A stretch of 64,000 nucleotides of DNA from Reichenbachiella agarivorans (GCF_025502585.1 NZ_CP106679.1:3627501-3691500); one strand, 5' to 3'. Counted from the first letter of the stretch, positions 52,249 to 62,795 are shown. Notes: generated by a model not told the origin, from the letters alone. A program made the numbers and translations.

Positions 52249-55200
52249 ATGAGCAAAAAAACTTACTTATCAATTGTGTTGATATGGTTGGGGATCGCCC
52301 TGACCTATGGACAAAATACCAACGCACAGACCTATGATTTTAGGGTTGAAGAAAATGTGGTCGATGGACAGACCATTGATGAATTAGTAGCATTTACAGG
52401 GAACTATTCTTACCATGGGGGAACTTATGGATTGAATCTCAAAGTAGATGCTGAAATCAATATCGCCGTAGAGGGGAGTTGTACAATTACTTTTTTGGGT
52501 TCTGTACACTCTAGTCTGGATGTGATGGGAACAGCAGTGACTGAAGGTGACTTAGGTACCAAAGCTGGAAAGGTTGACACTGATGTAGTCGATACTTACA
52601 GCTTCGATTACATAGGCGATGCTACCACGTTGAACTTTAAGACAATAGCTGCAACAGGAAATGACCTATATCTACCCACGATCTCCATCGAATATGCTCC
52701 AGCAGTGGCAGAACTAAATGGACTAACAGAAGTTTGGGATTTTGGCGCAGAGCAGTTGAACGAAGAACTCTATATCAACAACCTGAATGTAGACGTGATG
52801 AATGCATGGTTTCCTGGAGTTGATCCTGGGACAAGAGCTCAAAATATAGGAGGGTTTACCAATGGGGTATTGACATTTGTGGGTGTTGCAGGTAGTGATA
52901 GAATCAGAACTACCAACGAGTTACTAACCCGTACTGATGAAAACATTAGTGATAATGGAACTGGATATACTGGCCGTCTTTATATCAACTCATCAGCCAA
53001 ACGTGACCGTTACTTGAGTTTGTATTTGAGCGAAGATGACGAAGTGACCATTGTGAGTCGAGCCGATGCAGCAGGTAATTTGGTTTTTGAGTACATGGGT
53101 GATCCAGAAGCTCAAACCGATATTTTTGCATTGACCACCACTCCTACTCCATATAGTTTTGTTGCCAAAGAGACTGGAGAATATCAAATCTATGATAACC
53201 TAGGCAAGCCTAGCTACTACAGAATCTACCACAAGAATGCGGACTATTATACTTTGACTGGAACAGTGGATGTGACGGATGCAGCGTCTATTCCTGATGG
53301 TTACCAGATATCGTTTACCAATGAGGCTGGAAAGGAGTGGTTGGCAGATGTTGACGCAGGTTCTTATAGCGTTGATCTTCCATCTGGCTATAGCTATGAT
53401 TTGGACCTGGTCGGAGCGAATGGCTATGTGATCAATACAGGAAAAACCATTGCAATCGATGAAACAACGACAACTTTCGATGTAGCCATAGTGGAAGTGA
53501 GTTTGAATACCGTGACTGGATCGATTACAGGTTTGGGAGAAAATATCTCAACTCTGAATTTAGAGTTCACGGATCAATCCGAAGGAAAATCTTATGTACC
53601 TGTGCCGGTTATAGATACAGAAGCAGGAACTTATCGTGTTGATCTTGAGATCAACAGCACATACACGATAGCCGCCCTAGGAGTCAATGACTTTTCATTG
53701 GAAAATACCAGTATCAGCATGGCAGAAGAAGCAGCCACATTGAATCTGACATTTACAGAAAAACCGCGTCATGCTGTAACGATCGCTGCTCCTTTCTTGA
53801 ATCAGGAGCAGTTGACAAAGTTGCGTTTGACCTTCAGTAACTTGCATGAAGCAGGGTATGAATATGGTTTTGATGGTACCGAAGGCATCGCTTTGAGAGA
53901 TGGGACCTATGCTGTGTCTTACGATGGACTGGATGAGTATGCAGTCGAATTGGCATTGACCTCTAACTTGAAAGTAGAAGGAACTGTAGTGAGTAAAACC
54001 CTGTCTTTTGAACCGGTTACCAATTGGTCATTTGATGACAAAATCATAACTAACGCGACTGCAGCCTACAAGGGCTTGGTCCTGACAGGCAATATTGCCA
54101 ACGAAATAGCCAAAGGTCATATTACTGCCAAACCAGAAGCAACCATCCAAGTACCTGTGTCAGTGGGTCAGAAGGTAACAGTGAGCTATTACTATTCAGC
54201 TGACCTTTCATTTGACGGAGGAGAGGCGATCACGACTGCTACCAGTTCTACCAATACTGCTGAGTCAGCACAGTTCATCTACGCAGGTACCGAAGCAGGT
54301 ATGGTGACGATTACCATAGGTAGCGGAGCGGGCACAACTTATATCTCAGACATTACAGTGTCTGATGTAGTAGCATATGCAGAGGTGATTACAGTAGGTA
54401 CAAACAAAGACTATCAAACCATCAATGAGGCATTAAATGCGGTCGCTGCAATGAACCGCTCAAATGGAGAGAGAGTTACGATCATGATTGATCCAGGAAA
54501 CTATGAAGAAATGCTGGTTGTCAATCAGGCCAATGTCACCTTGAAGAATGCCGCTGCTACACCAGATATCGCTTTGAAAGATGCGGGTGTTGGAATCTCT
54601 GACAATGCCGTCCGAATCACTTCTTACTACGGTCATGGTTACAGCTACTATAGCATGAGTTCAGACCAAAAATGGCATGCAGATGTATTGGCAGTCAACA
54701 GAGCCAACGGTCAATTGTCTTATGAGAATGTAGGTTCTGGTTCAGACAAAGGTTCATATTGGAACGCCACAGTGGTCGTGAGTGCCAGTGGGTTCGAAGC
54801 AGAAAACATCATTTTTGAGAATTCTTTCAATCAATACATTTCACAAAAGGAATCAGAAGATGTCGTAGTGATGTGGGCATCAGGAGGAAAAGGTGAGCGC
54901 CCAACTGATGCTGGTAATACTGCTGTTCAAAACAAAAGCTTTGTGGAGCGTGCTGCCGCCATTTCCATCACCAACAATGTAGACAAGGTGTTTTTGAAGG
55001 AATGTCGTGTGGTTGGTCGTCAGGATTCATTCTATGGAGGCAAGGGCTCAAGAGTGGCTGTGTACAAAGGAGCCATGATGGGTGGTACGGATTACCTATT
55101 TGGTGGTATGACTGCTGTGTTTTACAAATCTGATTTGGTCATGAACACCAGCGCTGACAAAAATGATGTCTCATACCTCACCGCAGCACAGCAGGAAAGT

Positions 55201-55872
55201 GGAAGAGGCTACTTGATGTATGCGTGTACAGTTACCTCTGCAGAGCCAGGTACAGAGACAGCATCTACCGAGAGATCCAAACCAGGGTACTTCGGACGTC
55301 CTTGGCAAGCTGCTACGAGTGAAGTTGTATTCTTCAATACCACCGTTGAAACTTCTGATTTTGAAGGATCTGAAGGCAAGTCATTGATCATTCCTGTTGG
55401 GTGGCTGAGCTCTTTGGGTGGTGAATCTCCTAAGATGTATGAGTTTGGCACAATCGAGGAGTCAGGAGAAGACAATCAATCTGTCCGTGCATCTTGGTCT
55501 ACCGTGTTGTCAGGAGGTACGCTTGCTGATGCAACAGAAATTACACCTTTCAATTTTACCAAAGGCAATGATGATTGGGATCCATTTGCCCTATTGATCG
55601 AGCAAGAAGAGGAAGAAGAGGTGGAAGAACCTGAAGTATTGGAAATCCCAAACGATAAGCTGACTGCTACACATATTTACGCTTTTGAAAATGAAATTTA
55701 TGTTTCCAATGTCAACTCATTGACCCAAGTTCGTGTGTACAACATGATGGGGAGATTGGTAAAGACTCTGGAAACCAAGGAGAATACAAGTTTTTATCTC
55801 AACAACGGTTTGTGGATTGTGAGAGTACAATCGGCTGATGGTCAAAAAGCCGCAAAAGTGCTAACGCGCTAA
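52249..55872 (+). CDS. T9SS-exported pectinesterase-like protein
   Basis: A 1207-residue exoprotein. After a signal peptide (cleavage near TYGQ), about 700 residues of beta-sandwich repeats precede a right-handed beta-helix (about 720-1110) of the pectin methylesterase family. The key residues are present: the catalytic Asp pair in GRQDSFYGG (Asp926) and GGTDYLFGG (Asp948), and Arg1017 in FGRPWQA. An acidic linker (EQEEEEEVEEPE) joins a T9SS type A sorting domain (about 1135-1207, VSNVNSLTQVRVYNMMGRLV). It would demethylate homogalacturonan outside the cell. No other polysaccharide-degradation genes surround it. Confidence 0.9.
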   Translation: MSKKTYLSIVLIWLGIALTYGQNTNAQTYDFRVEENVVDGQTIDELVAFTGNYSYHGGTYGLNLKVDAEINIAVEGSCTITFLGSVHSSLDVMGTAVTEGDLGTKAGKVDTDVVDTYSFDYIGDATTLNFKTIAATGNDLYLPTISIEYAPAVAELNGLTEVWDFGAEQLNEELYINNLNVDVMNAWFPGVDPGTRAQNIGGFTNGVLTFVGVAGSDRIRTTNELLTRTDENISDNGTGYTGRLYINSSAKRDRYLSLYLSEDDEVTIVSRADAAGNLVFEYMGDPEAQTDIFALTTTPTPYSFVAKETGEYQIYDNLGKPSYYRIYHKNADYYTLTGTVDVTDAASIPDGYQISFTNEAGKEWLADVDAGSYSVDLPSGYSYDLDLVGANGYVINTGKTIAIDETTTTFDVAIVEVSLNTVTGSITGLGENISTLNLEFTDQSEGKSYVPVPVIDTEAGTYRVDLEINSTYTIAALGVNDFSLENTSISMAEEAATLNLTFTEKPRHAVTIAAPFLNQEQLTKLRLTFSNLHEAGYEYGFDGTEGIALRDGTYAVSYDGLDEYAVELALTSNLKVEGTVVSKTLSFEPVTNWSFDDKIITNATAAYKGLVLTGNIANEIAKGHITAKPEATIQVPVSVGQKVTVSYYYSADLSFDGGEAITTATSSTNTAESAQFIYAGTEAGMVTITIGSGAGTTYISDITVSDVVAYAEVITVGTNKDYQTINEALNAVAAMNRSNGERVTIMIDPGNYEEMLVVNQANVTLKNAAATPDIALKDAGVGISDNAVRITSYYGHGYSYYSMSSDQKWHADVLAVNRANGQLSYENVGSGSDKGSYWNATVVVSASGFEAENIIFENSFNQYISQKESEDVVVMWASGGKGERPTDAGNTAVQNKSFVERAAAISITNNVDKVFLKECRVVGRQDSFYGGKGSRVAVYKGAMMGGTDYLFGGMTAVFYKSDLVMNTSADKNDVSYLTAAQQESGRGYLMYACTVTSAEPGTETASTERSKPGYFGRPWQAATSEVVFFNTTVETSDFEGSEGKSLIIPVGWLSSLGGESPKMYEFGTIEESGEDNQSVRASWSTVLSGGTLADATEITPFNFTKGNDDWDPFALLIEQEEEEEVEEPEVLEIPNDKLTATHIYAFENEIYVSNVNSLTQVRVYNMMGRLVKTLETKENTSFYLNNGLWIVRVQSADGQKAAKVLTR

Positions 55873-55897
55873 AGCGCATCAATTACGGACGAGAACT

Positions 55898-55929
55898 GAG
55901 GGTTTCAATATTTGAAACCCTCTTTTTTT
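55898..55929 (+). terminator. Terminator after the pectinesterase gene
   Basis: Perfect 11-bp stem GAGGGTTTCAA / TTGAAACCCTC with a 3-base loop, followed by seven T residues. Confidence 0.92.
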
Positions 55930-56061
55930 GTTTGCAATTCAAAACAGTATTTGTAAATTCCTCTGAATGAGGTTTTTCAGAAAAACCTCTCTTTAACCTG
56001 TACTTTAGAACAATTGAAGCTTATTTTTACTTTTTATTTACCTTAATCACCTACATCCTCC

Positions 56062-59000
56062 ATGGATCATCTCAAGAATTTGAAACCAATCAAAAAACTC
56101 CTAGTAGCTAACAGAGGAGAAATTGCCATCAGAATTTTACGAGCAGCGAGTGAGCTCAACATCCGTACGGTTGCGATGTACACCTACGAAGATCGCTATT
56201 CACTGCATAGGTACAAGGCAGACGAAGCTTATCAGATTGGTGCCAATGATGCGCCTTTGAAACCCTACTTGGATATTGATGAGATCATTTCAGTGGCGAA
56301 AAACAACGGTGTAGATGCCATCCATCCAGGCTATGGTTTCTTGTCCGAAAACGTGACTTTCGTCCGAAAAATCCAAGAAGCTGGGATGATCTTCGTCGGA
56401 CCAGATCCAGAGGTCATGGAGCGTCTGGGTGACAAAGTAGCTGCCAAGAAAATCGCGATCAGCGCCAATGTGCCGATCATTCAGGACAGTGAAGAGGATA
56501 TCAACTCCGTAGAGATCGCGATGAAGGAGGCCAAGCGAATCGGATTCCCTGTCATGGTCAAGGCAGCAGCAGGTGGTGGAGGTCGTGGCATGCGTGTGGT
56601 GCGAGAAGAGTCGCAGTTAGCGCGCCTATTCCAAGATGCCCGCAAAGAGGCTTTGAATGGGTTTGGAGATGATACGATATTCATCGAAAAGTTCATCGAT
56701 GACCCTAAACACATCGAAGTACAGATTCTTGGAGACAGACATGGTAACTTGATTCACTTATTTGAAAGAGACTGTTCCGTACAACGGAGGTTTCAAAAAG
56801 TAGTCGAGGTAGCTCCTTGTATTTCAATCAAAAAAGAAACAAAAAGCAAACTGTATGAGTACGCACTGAGCATCACCAAATCAGTCAACTACAGCAATGC
56901 AGGTACCGTGGAATTCTTGGTGGACAAGGATGAAAACATCTATTTCATAGAAGTAAACCCAAGAGTACAGGTAGAACATACCATCACCGAAGAAGTGACT
57001 GGTATAGACATTGTGCGCTCGCAAATCTTGATTGCGATGGGACACAAACTATCCGACAAAGAGATTTTCATCAAGTCGCAAGAAGACGTAGTTTGTCAAG
57101 GCTATGCCATCCAGTGTAGAATCACTACCGAAGATCCTGCCAACAATTTTAGCCCTGACTATGGTCGCGTGATTGCCTACCGCAGTGCCAGTGGTTTCGG
57201 AATCAGGTTAGATGCAGGCAACTGCTACTCTGGTGTAAATATCTCACCATTCTTTGACTCCATGTTGGTGAAAGTGAGTGCCTGGGGCAGGACACTCGAA
57301 GGAGCTTCTCAGCGCCTGAGCAGAGCACTCAAAGAATTTAGAATCCGAGGTGTCAAAACCAATATCGGATTTTTGAACAAAGTCATTACACACCCTGATT
57401 TCTTCACAGGACATGCGACGGTCAGATTCATAGAGGATCACCCTGAGCTCTTCGATATGCCTAGGAGACGCGATAGCGGCACCAAATTGCTGAGATACTT
57501 GGGCAATGTGGCTGTCAATGGCAACCCTGATGTTAAAAAAATTGACAAAACGAAAGTATTTAGACAACCGCAGGTGCCTGAGTTTGATAGATTAGGCCCA
57601 TACCCAGAAGGGACTAAAGACAAGCTCACCGCACTAGGTAGAGAAGGTTTTGTGGATTGGCTCAAGAAGGATACCAAGATCCATTACACAGATACCACTT
57701 TCCGTGATGCACATCAGTCGCTGTTGGCTACTAGAATGCGTACACAGGACATGCTCAAAGTAGCAGAGGGCTATGCCAAGAATCATCCAAACATCTTTTC
57801 GATGGAAGTATGGGGAGGTGCCACCTTTGATGTCTGCATGCGTTTCCTCAATGAAAACCCTTGGGAGAGATTGCAATTGTTCAGAAAAGCAATGCCAAAC
57901 GTGCTGTTACAAATGTTGCTCCGAGGTTCTAATGGCGTAGGTTACAAAGCATACCCTGACAACCTTGTAGAGAAGTTTATCGAAAAATCATGGGAGAATG
58001 GCATGGATGTATTCAGGATTTTTGATTCCCTCAACTGGATAGAAGCCATGAAGGTAAGCATCAAGGCAGTCAATGAGCGCACAGGAGCATTGGCCGAAGG
58101 TTGCATCTGCTACACAGGTGACATATTAGATAAAAACACCAAGTACAACTTGGATTACTACCTCACATTGGCACGACAGCTAGAGGATGAAGGAGTCCAC
58201 ATGCTAGCCATCAAAGACATGGCGGGCTTGCTCAAGCCACGCAGTGCTGAGTTGCTAATCACAGAGCTGAAAAAGGCCATAGATCTACCAATCCATCTGC
58301 ACACACATGATACTTCGTCCATCCAATCTACAACCTACTATTCAGCAGTCAATGCGGGTGTAGATGTGGTAGATTTGGCCATGGCATCCATGTCTGGATT
58401 GACTTCTCAGCCCAACTTCAATTCTTTCCTTCATGTGATGAAAGGGCATGAAAGAGAGCACGATATGGGTATTCAGTCTTTGAACCGATACTCCAACTAC
58501 TGGGAGGATGTGCGAGAGTACTACTATCCATTTGAGTCTGGATTGAAGGCCGGTACTGCTGAGGTCTATGACCATGAAATCCCAGGAGGACAATACAGCA
58601 ATTTGAGACCACAGGCTGAGTCTCTAGGGCTTGGTGATCGTTTCCAAGAGGTCAAGAAGAACTATGCAGTCGTCAACAAGATGTTTGGTGATTTGGTCAA
58701 AGTAACGCCATCGTCTAAGGTCGTAGGTGACATGGCCATCTACATGACATCTAACAATCTGACACCTGAAGATGTACTGACCAACAAGTCTTTGGCCTTC
58801 CCTGAATCTGTTGTGAGTTTGTTCAAAGGCGAATTGGGACAACCTGCTGGAGGCTTCCCTATGGATTATTCCAAAGCCATTCTGAAAGGAGAAAATCCAT
58901 TCACCGAAAGACCCAATGCACACCTCAAACCGATTGATTTCGAGAAGGAGATGAAGGCCTTTCAGGCAGAATTTGATGAGTACTGTGATGAATTGGACTT

Positions 59001-59511
59001 CTTGTCATTCAAGCTTTATCCAAAGGTCTTTAAAGATTTCTACAACAGGTGGAAGATGTTTGGAGAGGTGATGAAATTACCTACCAAAGCGTTCTTCTTC
59101 GCCATGAAAGAGAACGAGGAGATCTTAGTTGATCTTGAAAAGGGAAAATCGATCATCATCAAATTCTTGTACAAATCTAAACCAGATGAAACAGGACAAT
59201 GTGACGTCTATTTTGAGCTCAATGGACAAACAAGAATGATCAGAGTATTGGATCAAAAGCAAACCGCTACCAAACCGATCAACCAAAAAGCGGAAAGTGA
59301 CAATCAAGTGGGCGCACCGATCCCTGGCAAGTTGCTAGAAGTCAGGGTAAAAGCAGGAGACAAAGTCAAGGACAATGATCCTCTGTTTGTCATAGAAGCC
59401 ATGAAAATGGAGACGACCATTACGGCGACTCAAACAGGTACAATCAAGACCGTCTACCTCACCAATGGTAGCTTGGTAGAGTCCAATGATTTGGTCATTG
59501 ATTTTGAATAA
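56062..59511 (+). CDS. pyc: Pyruvate carboxylase
   Basis: A 1149-residue single-chain enzyme that makes oxaloacetate from pyruvate and bicarbonate using biotin. The order is biotin carboxylase (about 10-460; KAAAGGGGRGMRVV, EVNPRVQVEHT), carboxyltransferase (about 540-800; YTDTTFRDAHQSLLATRMRT, MKDMAGLL-like IKDMAGLLKP, HTHDTS), a linker, and the biotinyl domain with EAMKMETT (biotinylated Lys1115). Length and domain order match bacterial Pyc. It supplies the TCA cycle in a gluconeogenic or amino-acid-using lifestyle. The small lipoprotein gene follows after 9 bp. Confidence 0.97.
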   Translation: MDHLKNLKPIKKLLVANRGEIAIRILRAASELNIRTVAMYTYEDRYSLHRYKADEAYQIGANDAPLKPYLDIDEIISVAKNNGVDAIHPGYGFLSENVTFVRKIQEAGMIFVGPDPEVMERLGDKVAAKKIAISANVPIIQDSEEDINSVEIAMKEAKRIGFPVMVKAAAGGGGRGMRVVREESQLARLFQDARKEALNGFGDDTIFIEKFIDDPKHIEVQILGDRHGNLIHLFERDCSVQRRFQKVVEVAPCISIKKETKSKLYEYALSITKSVNYSNAGTVEFLVDKDENIYFIEVNPRVQVEHTITEEVTGIDIVRSQILIAMGHKLSDKEIFIKSQEDVVCQGYAIQCRITTEDPANNFSPDYGRVIAYRSASGFGIRLDAGNCYSGVNISPFFDSMLVKVSAWGRTLEGASQRLSRALKEFRIRGVKTNIGFLNKVITHPDFFTGHATVRFIEDHPELFDMPRRRDSGTKLLRYLGNVAVNGNPDVKKIDKTKVFRQPQVPEFDRLGPYPEGTKDKLTALGREGFVDWLKKDTKIHYTDTTFRDAHQSLLATRMRTQDMLKVAEGYAKNHPNIFSMEVWGGATFDVCMRFLNENPWERLQLFRKAMPNVLLQMLLRGSNGVGYKAYPDNLVEKFIEKSWENGMDVFRIFDSLNWIEAMKVSIKAVNERTGALAEGCICYTGDILDKNTKYNLDYYLTLARQLEDEGVHMLAIKDMAGLLKPRSAELLITELKKAIDLPIHLHTHDTSSIQSTTYYSAVNAGVDVVDLAMASMSGLTSQPNFNSFLHVMKGHEREHDMGIQSLNRYSNYWEDVREYYYPFESGLKAGTAEVYDHEIPGGQYSNLRPQAESLGLGDRFQEVKKNYAVVNKMFGDLVKVTPSSKVVGDMAIYMTSNNLTPEDVLTNKSLAFPESVVSLFKGELGQPAGGFPMDYSKAILKGENPFTERPNAHLKPIDFEKEMKAFQAEFDEYCDELDFLSFKLYPKVFKDFYNRWKMFGEVMKLPTKAFFFAMKENEEILVDLEKGKSIIIKFLYKSKPDETGQCDVYFELNGQTRMIRVLDQKQTATKPINQKAESDNQVGAPIPGKLLEVRVKAGDKVKDNDPLFVIEAMKMETTITATQTGTIKTVYLTNGSLVESNDLVIDFE

Positions 59512-59520
59512 AATAAGAAC

Positions 59521-59979
59521 ATGAAAAAGAAATACCTCATCATAGCTGCCATGACGATCATGGCAGCATGTACTACTCAAAAACCAGAACCTGTCAGTAT
59601 CGAGTTTAACCAGCTTAAATCTGAAGTCATAGAGGTTCATGACATAGCCATGGAGCAAATGGGCGTGATCATGAAGCTAAAAGGTGAATTGAAAGCCCAA
59701 CTTGATACTGCAGCGATAGATAGTACAAGCATCCAAGCGATAGCTGATCTGGAAGCAGCCCATGAGGGAATGATGGTCTGGATGCGAGGATTTGCCGATG
59801 CCTTCTCAGGCGACGTTTTGGCCAATGGCTTGCCTGCCAATTTCGAGACAGAAGAAGAACGCAAAGAAGCAGAATCAGCACTGGAAAAAATAAAAGAACA
59901 ACAAGCATCAGTCCAGCGTATGAACGAGGAGATTCAGGCGAGCATTGCTCAAGCTCAGACCATATTGGCACAAGAATAG
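59521..59979 (+). CDS. Small helical lipoprotein
   Basis: A 152-residue lipoprotein (MKKKYLIIAAMTIMAACTTQ, lipidated Cys17). The mature part is almost wholly helical, with coiled-coil-like stretches (AMEQMGVIMKLKGELKAQLD and ALEKIKEQQASVQRMNEEIQ) and Q/E-rich residues. It resembles the viral-A-type-inclusion-like small lipoproteins of Cytophagales, which have no known function. The gene lies 9 bp after pyc and may be in the same transcript, although no functional link is evident. Confidence 0.8.
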   Translation: MKKKYLIIAAMTIMAACTTQKPEPVSIEFNQLKSEVIEVHDIAMEQMGVIMKLKGELKAQLDTAAIDSTSIQAIADLEAAHEGMMVWMRGFADAFSGDVLANGLPANFETEEERKEAESALEKIKEQQASVQRMNEEIQASIAQAQTILAQE

Positions 59980-60011
59980 GTTGCTCCACTGCGTCTGAAA
60001 ATTCTAAACCC

Positions 60012-61148
60012 TTGGTTAAAAAAACTTTCTTCATGTTATTGATTTTCATCGCATCGACAATTGGCTTGATGGTCATACTTGTTTTTCTATTTGTGCAACT
60101 GAGTCCTGAGTTTGGAGGCAAAGTCAGTGAAGCTCATAAGGCAGAGTACGAAAAATTGGATCATTACAAAGACGGCACCTTTGTAAACCTCATACCTACC
60201 AGTATGGACATGAGCTTCACCAAATTTATGAGTATCATGAGAGATCAGTTCTCGTCCAAGACACTCAAAGCACCAACCAAAGCCATCATTCCCCTCAAAT
60301 TAGATTCTCTGGACATAGCCGAGAATCATCAGACGAGAATCACTTGGTTCGGACATTCTGCACTGTTGCTAGAGATAGATGGCACCAAGATTTTCATTGA
60401 TCCGATGTTGGGAAATGTCCCTGCTCCCCACCCTATGTTGGGTAAAAAGCGCTTTGTGGAGGACTTACCCATTGCTATTGAGCAATTGCCACATTTGGAT
60501 GCTGTGATTATCTCACATGATCATTATGATCACCTAGACTATGGCTCAATCCAAAAGCTGAAGGGTAAGGTGGATAAGTTCTACGTCCCCTTGGGCGTAG
60601 ATGCACACTTGATCGCATGGGGAGTGGAGAAAAGTAAAATCGAAGCTTTGGATTGGTGGGAAGAAACAAACCTGTTTGATATTCAATTGGCATTTACACC
60701 CTCTCGTCATTTTTCTGGCAGAGGCTTGACAGATCGTAACAAGTCACTTTGGGGTTCTTGGGTAATAAAGGGGAAAAACGAAAACATCTACTTCAGTGGA
60801 GATGGAGGTTACGGCCCTCATTTCAAAGAAATTGGAGAGAAGTATGGTCCATTTGATTTCGGAATGATCGAGTGCGGCCAGTACGACACACGATGGGACG
60901 AGATACATATGATGCCAGAGGAAAGTGTGCAAGCAGGGATAGATGTACAAGCCAAAGTCATCATGCCTATACATTGGGGAGCGTTTGTATTGGCATTTCA
61001 TGATTGGAGAGAACCTGCAGAAAGAGCAATCAAAAAGGCGGATGAGTTGGGGATTCCTATCATCACGCCAGAGATTGGACAGCCCTTCATAGTCAGTGCC
61101 TTGGACATGCAGTTCCCTCATTGGTGGGAGAACTTACAAGCCAACTGA
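60012..61148 (+). CDS. Metallo-beta-lactamase-fold hydrolase (UlaG / NAPE-PLD-like)
   Basis: A 378-residue membrane-anchored metal hydrolase. One N-terminal transmembrane helix (MLLIFIASTIGLMVILVFLF) precedes the MBL fold, with WFGHSALLLEIDGTKIFIDP and the zinc motif ISHDHYDHLDYGS. Further histidines are in SRHFSGRGLTD and MPIHWGAFVLAFHDW, with the Asp in FSGDGGYG. The pattern matches the UlaG/N-acyl-phosphatidylethanolamine phospholipase D-like branch, so a phosphodiester or lipid substrate is possible. The start is TTG (60012) or the ATG at 60033. Confidence 0.9.
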   Translation: MVKKTFFMLLIFIASTIGLMVILVFLFVQLSPEFGGKVSEAHKAEYEKLDHYKDGTFVNLIPTSMDMSFTKFMSIMRDQFSSKTLKAPTKAIIPLKLDSLDIAENHQTRITWFGHSALLLEIDGTKIFIDPMLGNVPAPHPMLGKKRFVEDLPIAIEQLPHLDAVIISHDHYDHLDYGSIQKLKGKVDKFYVPLGVDAHLIAWGVEKSKIEALDWWEETNLFDIQLAFTPSRHFSGRGLTDRNKSLWGSWVIKGKNENIYFSGDGGYGPHFKEIGEKYGPFDFGMIECGQYDTRWDEIHMMPEESVQAGIDVQAKVIMPIHWGAFVLAFHDWREPAERAIKKADELGIPIITPEIGQPFIVSALDMQFPHWWENLQAN

Positions 61149-61299
61149 GTTTTCGAAATTTGATATCAATATCATACCTATCTGAAGCAACCACATGCAT
61201 TCGATTTGGTTATGTAAAGAGGACTTATGATCCTCCAAAAGGCAAAAAAACCTTCAAAGGTTCTCTTTTCAAATCATAGACATAATGAATGGCAAACTA

Positions 61300-61327
61300 A
61301 ACCCTTCAAGAAAGCCCTTGAAGGGTT
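61300..61327 (+). terminator. Possible terminator hairpin before the helicases
   Basis: Perfect 11-bp stem (AACCCTTCAAG 61300-61310 with CTTGAAGGGTT 61317-61327), loop AAAGCC. There is no strong T-run. A smaller stem AACCTT/AAGGTT lies at 61249-61261. Confidence 0.5.
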
Positions 61328-61409
61328 ATTCAAATTCGAACTTAGGCTGATAATATCCTGAATTGTAAGGTCTCATATCTAAAACCTAGCTTCTAATACC
61401 AATATATGG

Positions 61410-61417
61410 CTAGATTT
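61410..61417 (+). promoter_or_regulatory. -7 box of the first DEAD-box helicase gene
   Basis: TAGATTTG fits TAnnTTTG exactly, 17 bp before the start codon. No -33 TTG is seen. Confidence 0.5.
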
Positions 61418-61434
61418 GCCGAAATGTTTGTTGA

Positions 61435-62784
61435 ATGAGTACTTTTGAAAATCTAAATCTGTCCAAACAACTGCGTCATGCCATCGATGACCTAGGGTTT
61501 GATAGCCCCACCCCCATACAAGAAGCCGCCTTCCCTGCCGTCCTATCAGGTCAAGACTTGGTCGGTATTGCCCAGACTGGTACGGGCAAGACCTTTGCCT
61601 ACATGCTACCACTTTTGCAGCAGTTAAAATTTTCTAAACAAATCACACCTAGAATACTGATCCTCGTCCCTACACGAGAGCTTGTAGACCAACTCGTCTC
61701 CAACATAGATAGTTATACCAAGTACATCAACATTCGTGTCATGGGTGTCTATGGAGAGTCCAACATCAACATCCAAAAGCAAAATCTGGCCCTAGGCATA
61801 GACATCTTGGTAGCCACTCCAGGGCGATTGTACGACTTGGCGATCAGCAAAGCAGTCAACCTAAGAGACATCAGCAAACTGGTGATCGACGAGGTAGATG
61901 TCATGTTGGATTTAGGATTTCGTCCGCAGTTGATCAACATCTTTGATCTCCTACCTACCCGAAGACAGAACATCATGTTCTCAGCAACCATGACTGACGA
62001 GGTTGACATACTCATTGATGACTTCTTTGTCACACCCAATAGGATCGCCATCGCGGTGAGTGGTACACCGCTAGAAAACATCTCGCAGCAGTGCTATGCA
62101 GTCAAAAACTTCCATACCAAAGCCAACTTGCTGGCAGAATTGCTCGCTGACAAAGAAACATTTAACAAGGTCTTGGTTTTTGTATCGAGCAAGTCCATCG
62201 CGGATCGTTTGTTTGATAGGCTAGAGCATGGATATGGTGCATCCATCTGCATCATACACTCCAACAAATCTCAGAATTACCGAATTCGTTCGGTGCAGGA
62301 TTTTGAAGAGGGAACCAAAAGAATATTGATCGCAACAGACGTAATCGCCAGAGGTTTGGACTTGGATAAAATCTCACATGTCATCAATTTTGACGCCCCT
62401 GCCTATCCAGAAAACTACATGCACAGAATCGGTCGTACGGGTCGTGCCGCTCAGAAGGGCAATTCCCTCCTTTTCTACACCGAAAAGGAAGAAGCAGCGA
62501 AACAGGCGATTGAAGAATTGATGAAATACAAAATCCCAGAATTGGACTTCCCAGAACAGGTCGAAATATCCAATGAGCTCATTCCAGAAGAACGCCCCCG
62601 CATCATTGAGAGCAACTACAACCGAAACCTGAAACTCAAAGAAGCTGTCGAACCTCAAGAAAAACTAGAGAAAAATAAAAAAGTCAACCTAGGAGGATCA
62701 TACAAAATCAAATTGGCAGAGAAGTACAAAAAGCCACGAAGAAGAGGTGACAAAAATCAAAACAAGAATAAAAAAAGACGCTAG
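61435..62784 (+). CDS. DEAD-box RNA helicase, DEVD variant
   Basis: A 449-residue RNA helicase. Seen motifs: Q-motif GFDSPTPIQEAAFP, motif I AQTGTGKT, Ia PTRELVDQL, Ib TPGRLYDL, II VIDEVDVMLD (DEVD in place of DEAD), III SATMTDE, V ATDVIARGLD and VI HRIGRTGRAA. A basic, K/R-rich C-terminal tail of about 70 residues probably adds nonspecific RNA affinity. It remodels RNA in ribosome assembly or mRNA decay, often under cold conditions. A paralogous helicase gene follows 11 bp after its stop, so they are co-transcribed. Confidence 0.94.
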   Translation: MSTFENLNLSKQLRHAIDDLGFDSPTPIQEAAFPAVLSGQDLVGIAQTGTGKTFAYMLPLLQQLKFSKQITPRILILVPTRELVDQLVSNIDSYTKYINIRVMGVYGESNINIQKQNLALGIDILVATPGRLYDLAISKAVNLRDISKLVIDEVDVMLDLGFRPQLINIFDLLPTRRQNIMFSATMTDEVDILIDDFFVTPNRIAIAVSGTPLENISQQCYAVKNFHTKANLLAELLADKETFNKVLVFVSSKSIADRLFDRLEHGYGASICIIHSNKSQNYRIRSVQDFEEGTKRILIATDVIARGLDLDKISHVINFDAPAYPENYMHRIGRTGRAAQKGNSLLFYTEKEEAAKQAIEELMKYKIPELDFPEQVEISNELIPEERPRIIESNYNRNLKLKEAVEPQEKLEKNKKVNLGGSYKIKLAEKYKKPRRRGDKNQNKNKKRR

Positions 62785-62795
62785 AAACAAACCTT

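Noticed and set aside
52249-59511. Polysaccharide utilisation locus around the pectinesterase
   Set aside because: No SusC/SusD pair, sugar transporter, lyase or hybrid two-component regulator is present nearby, and pyc follows with a strong terminator in between.
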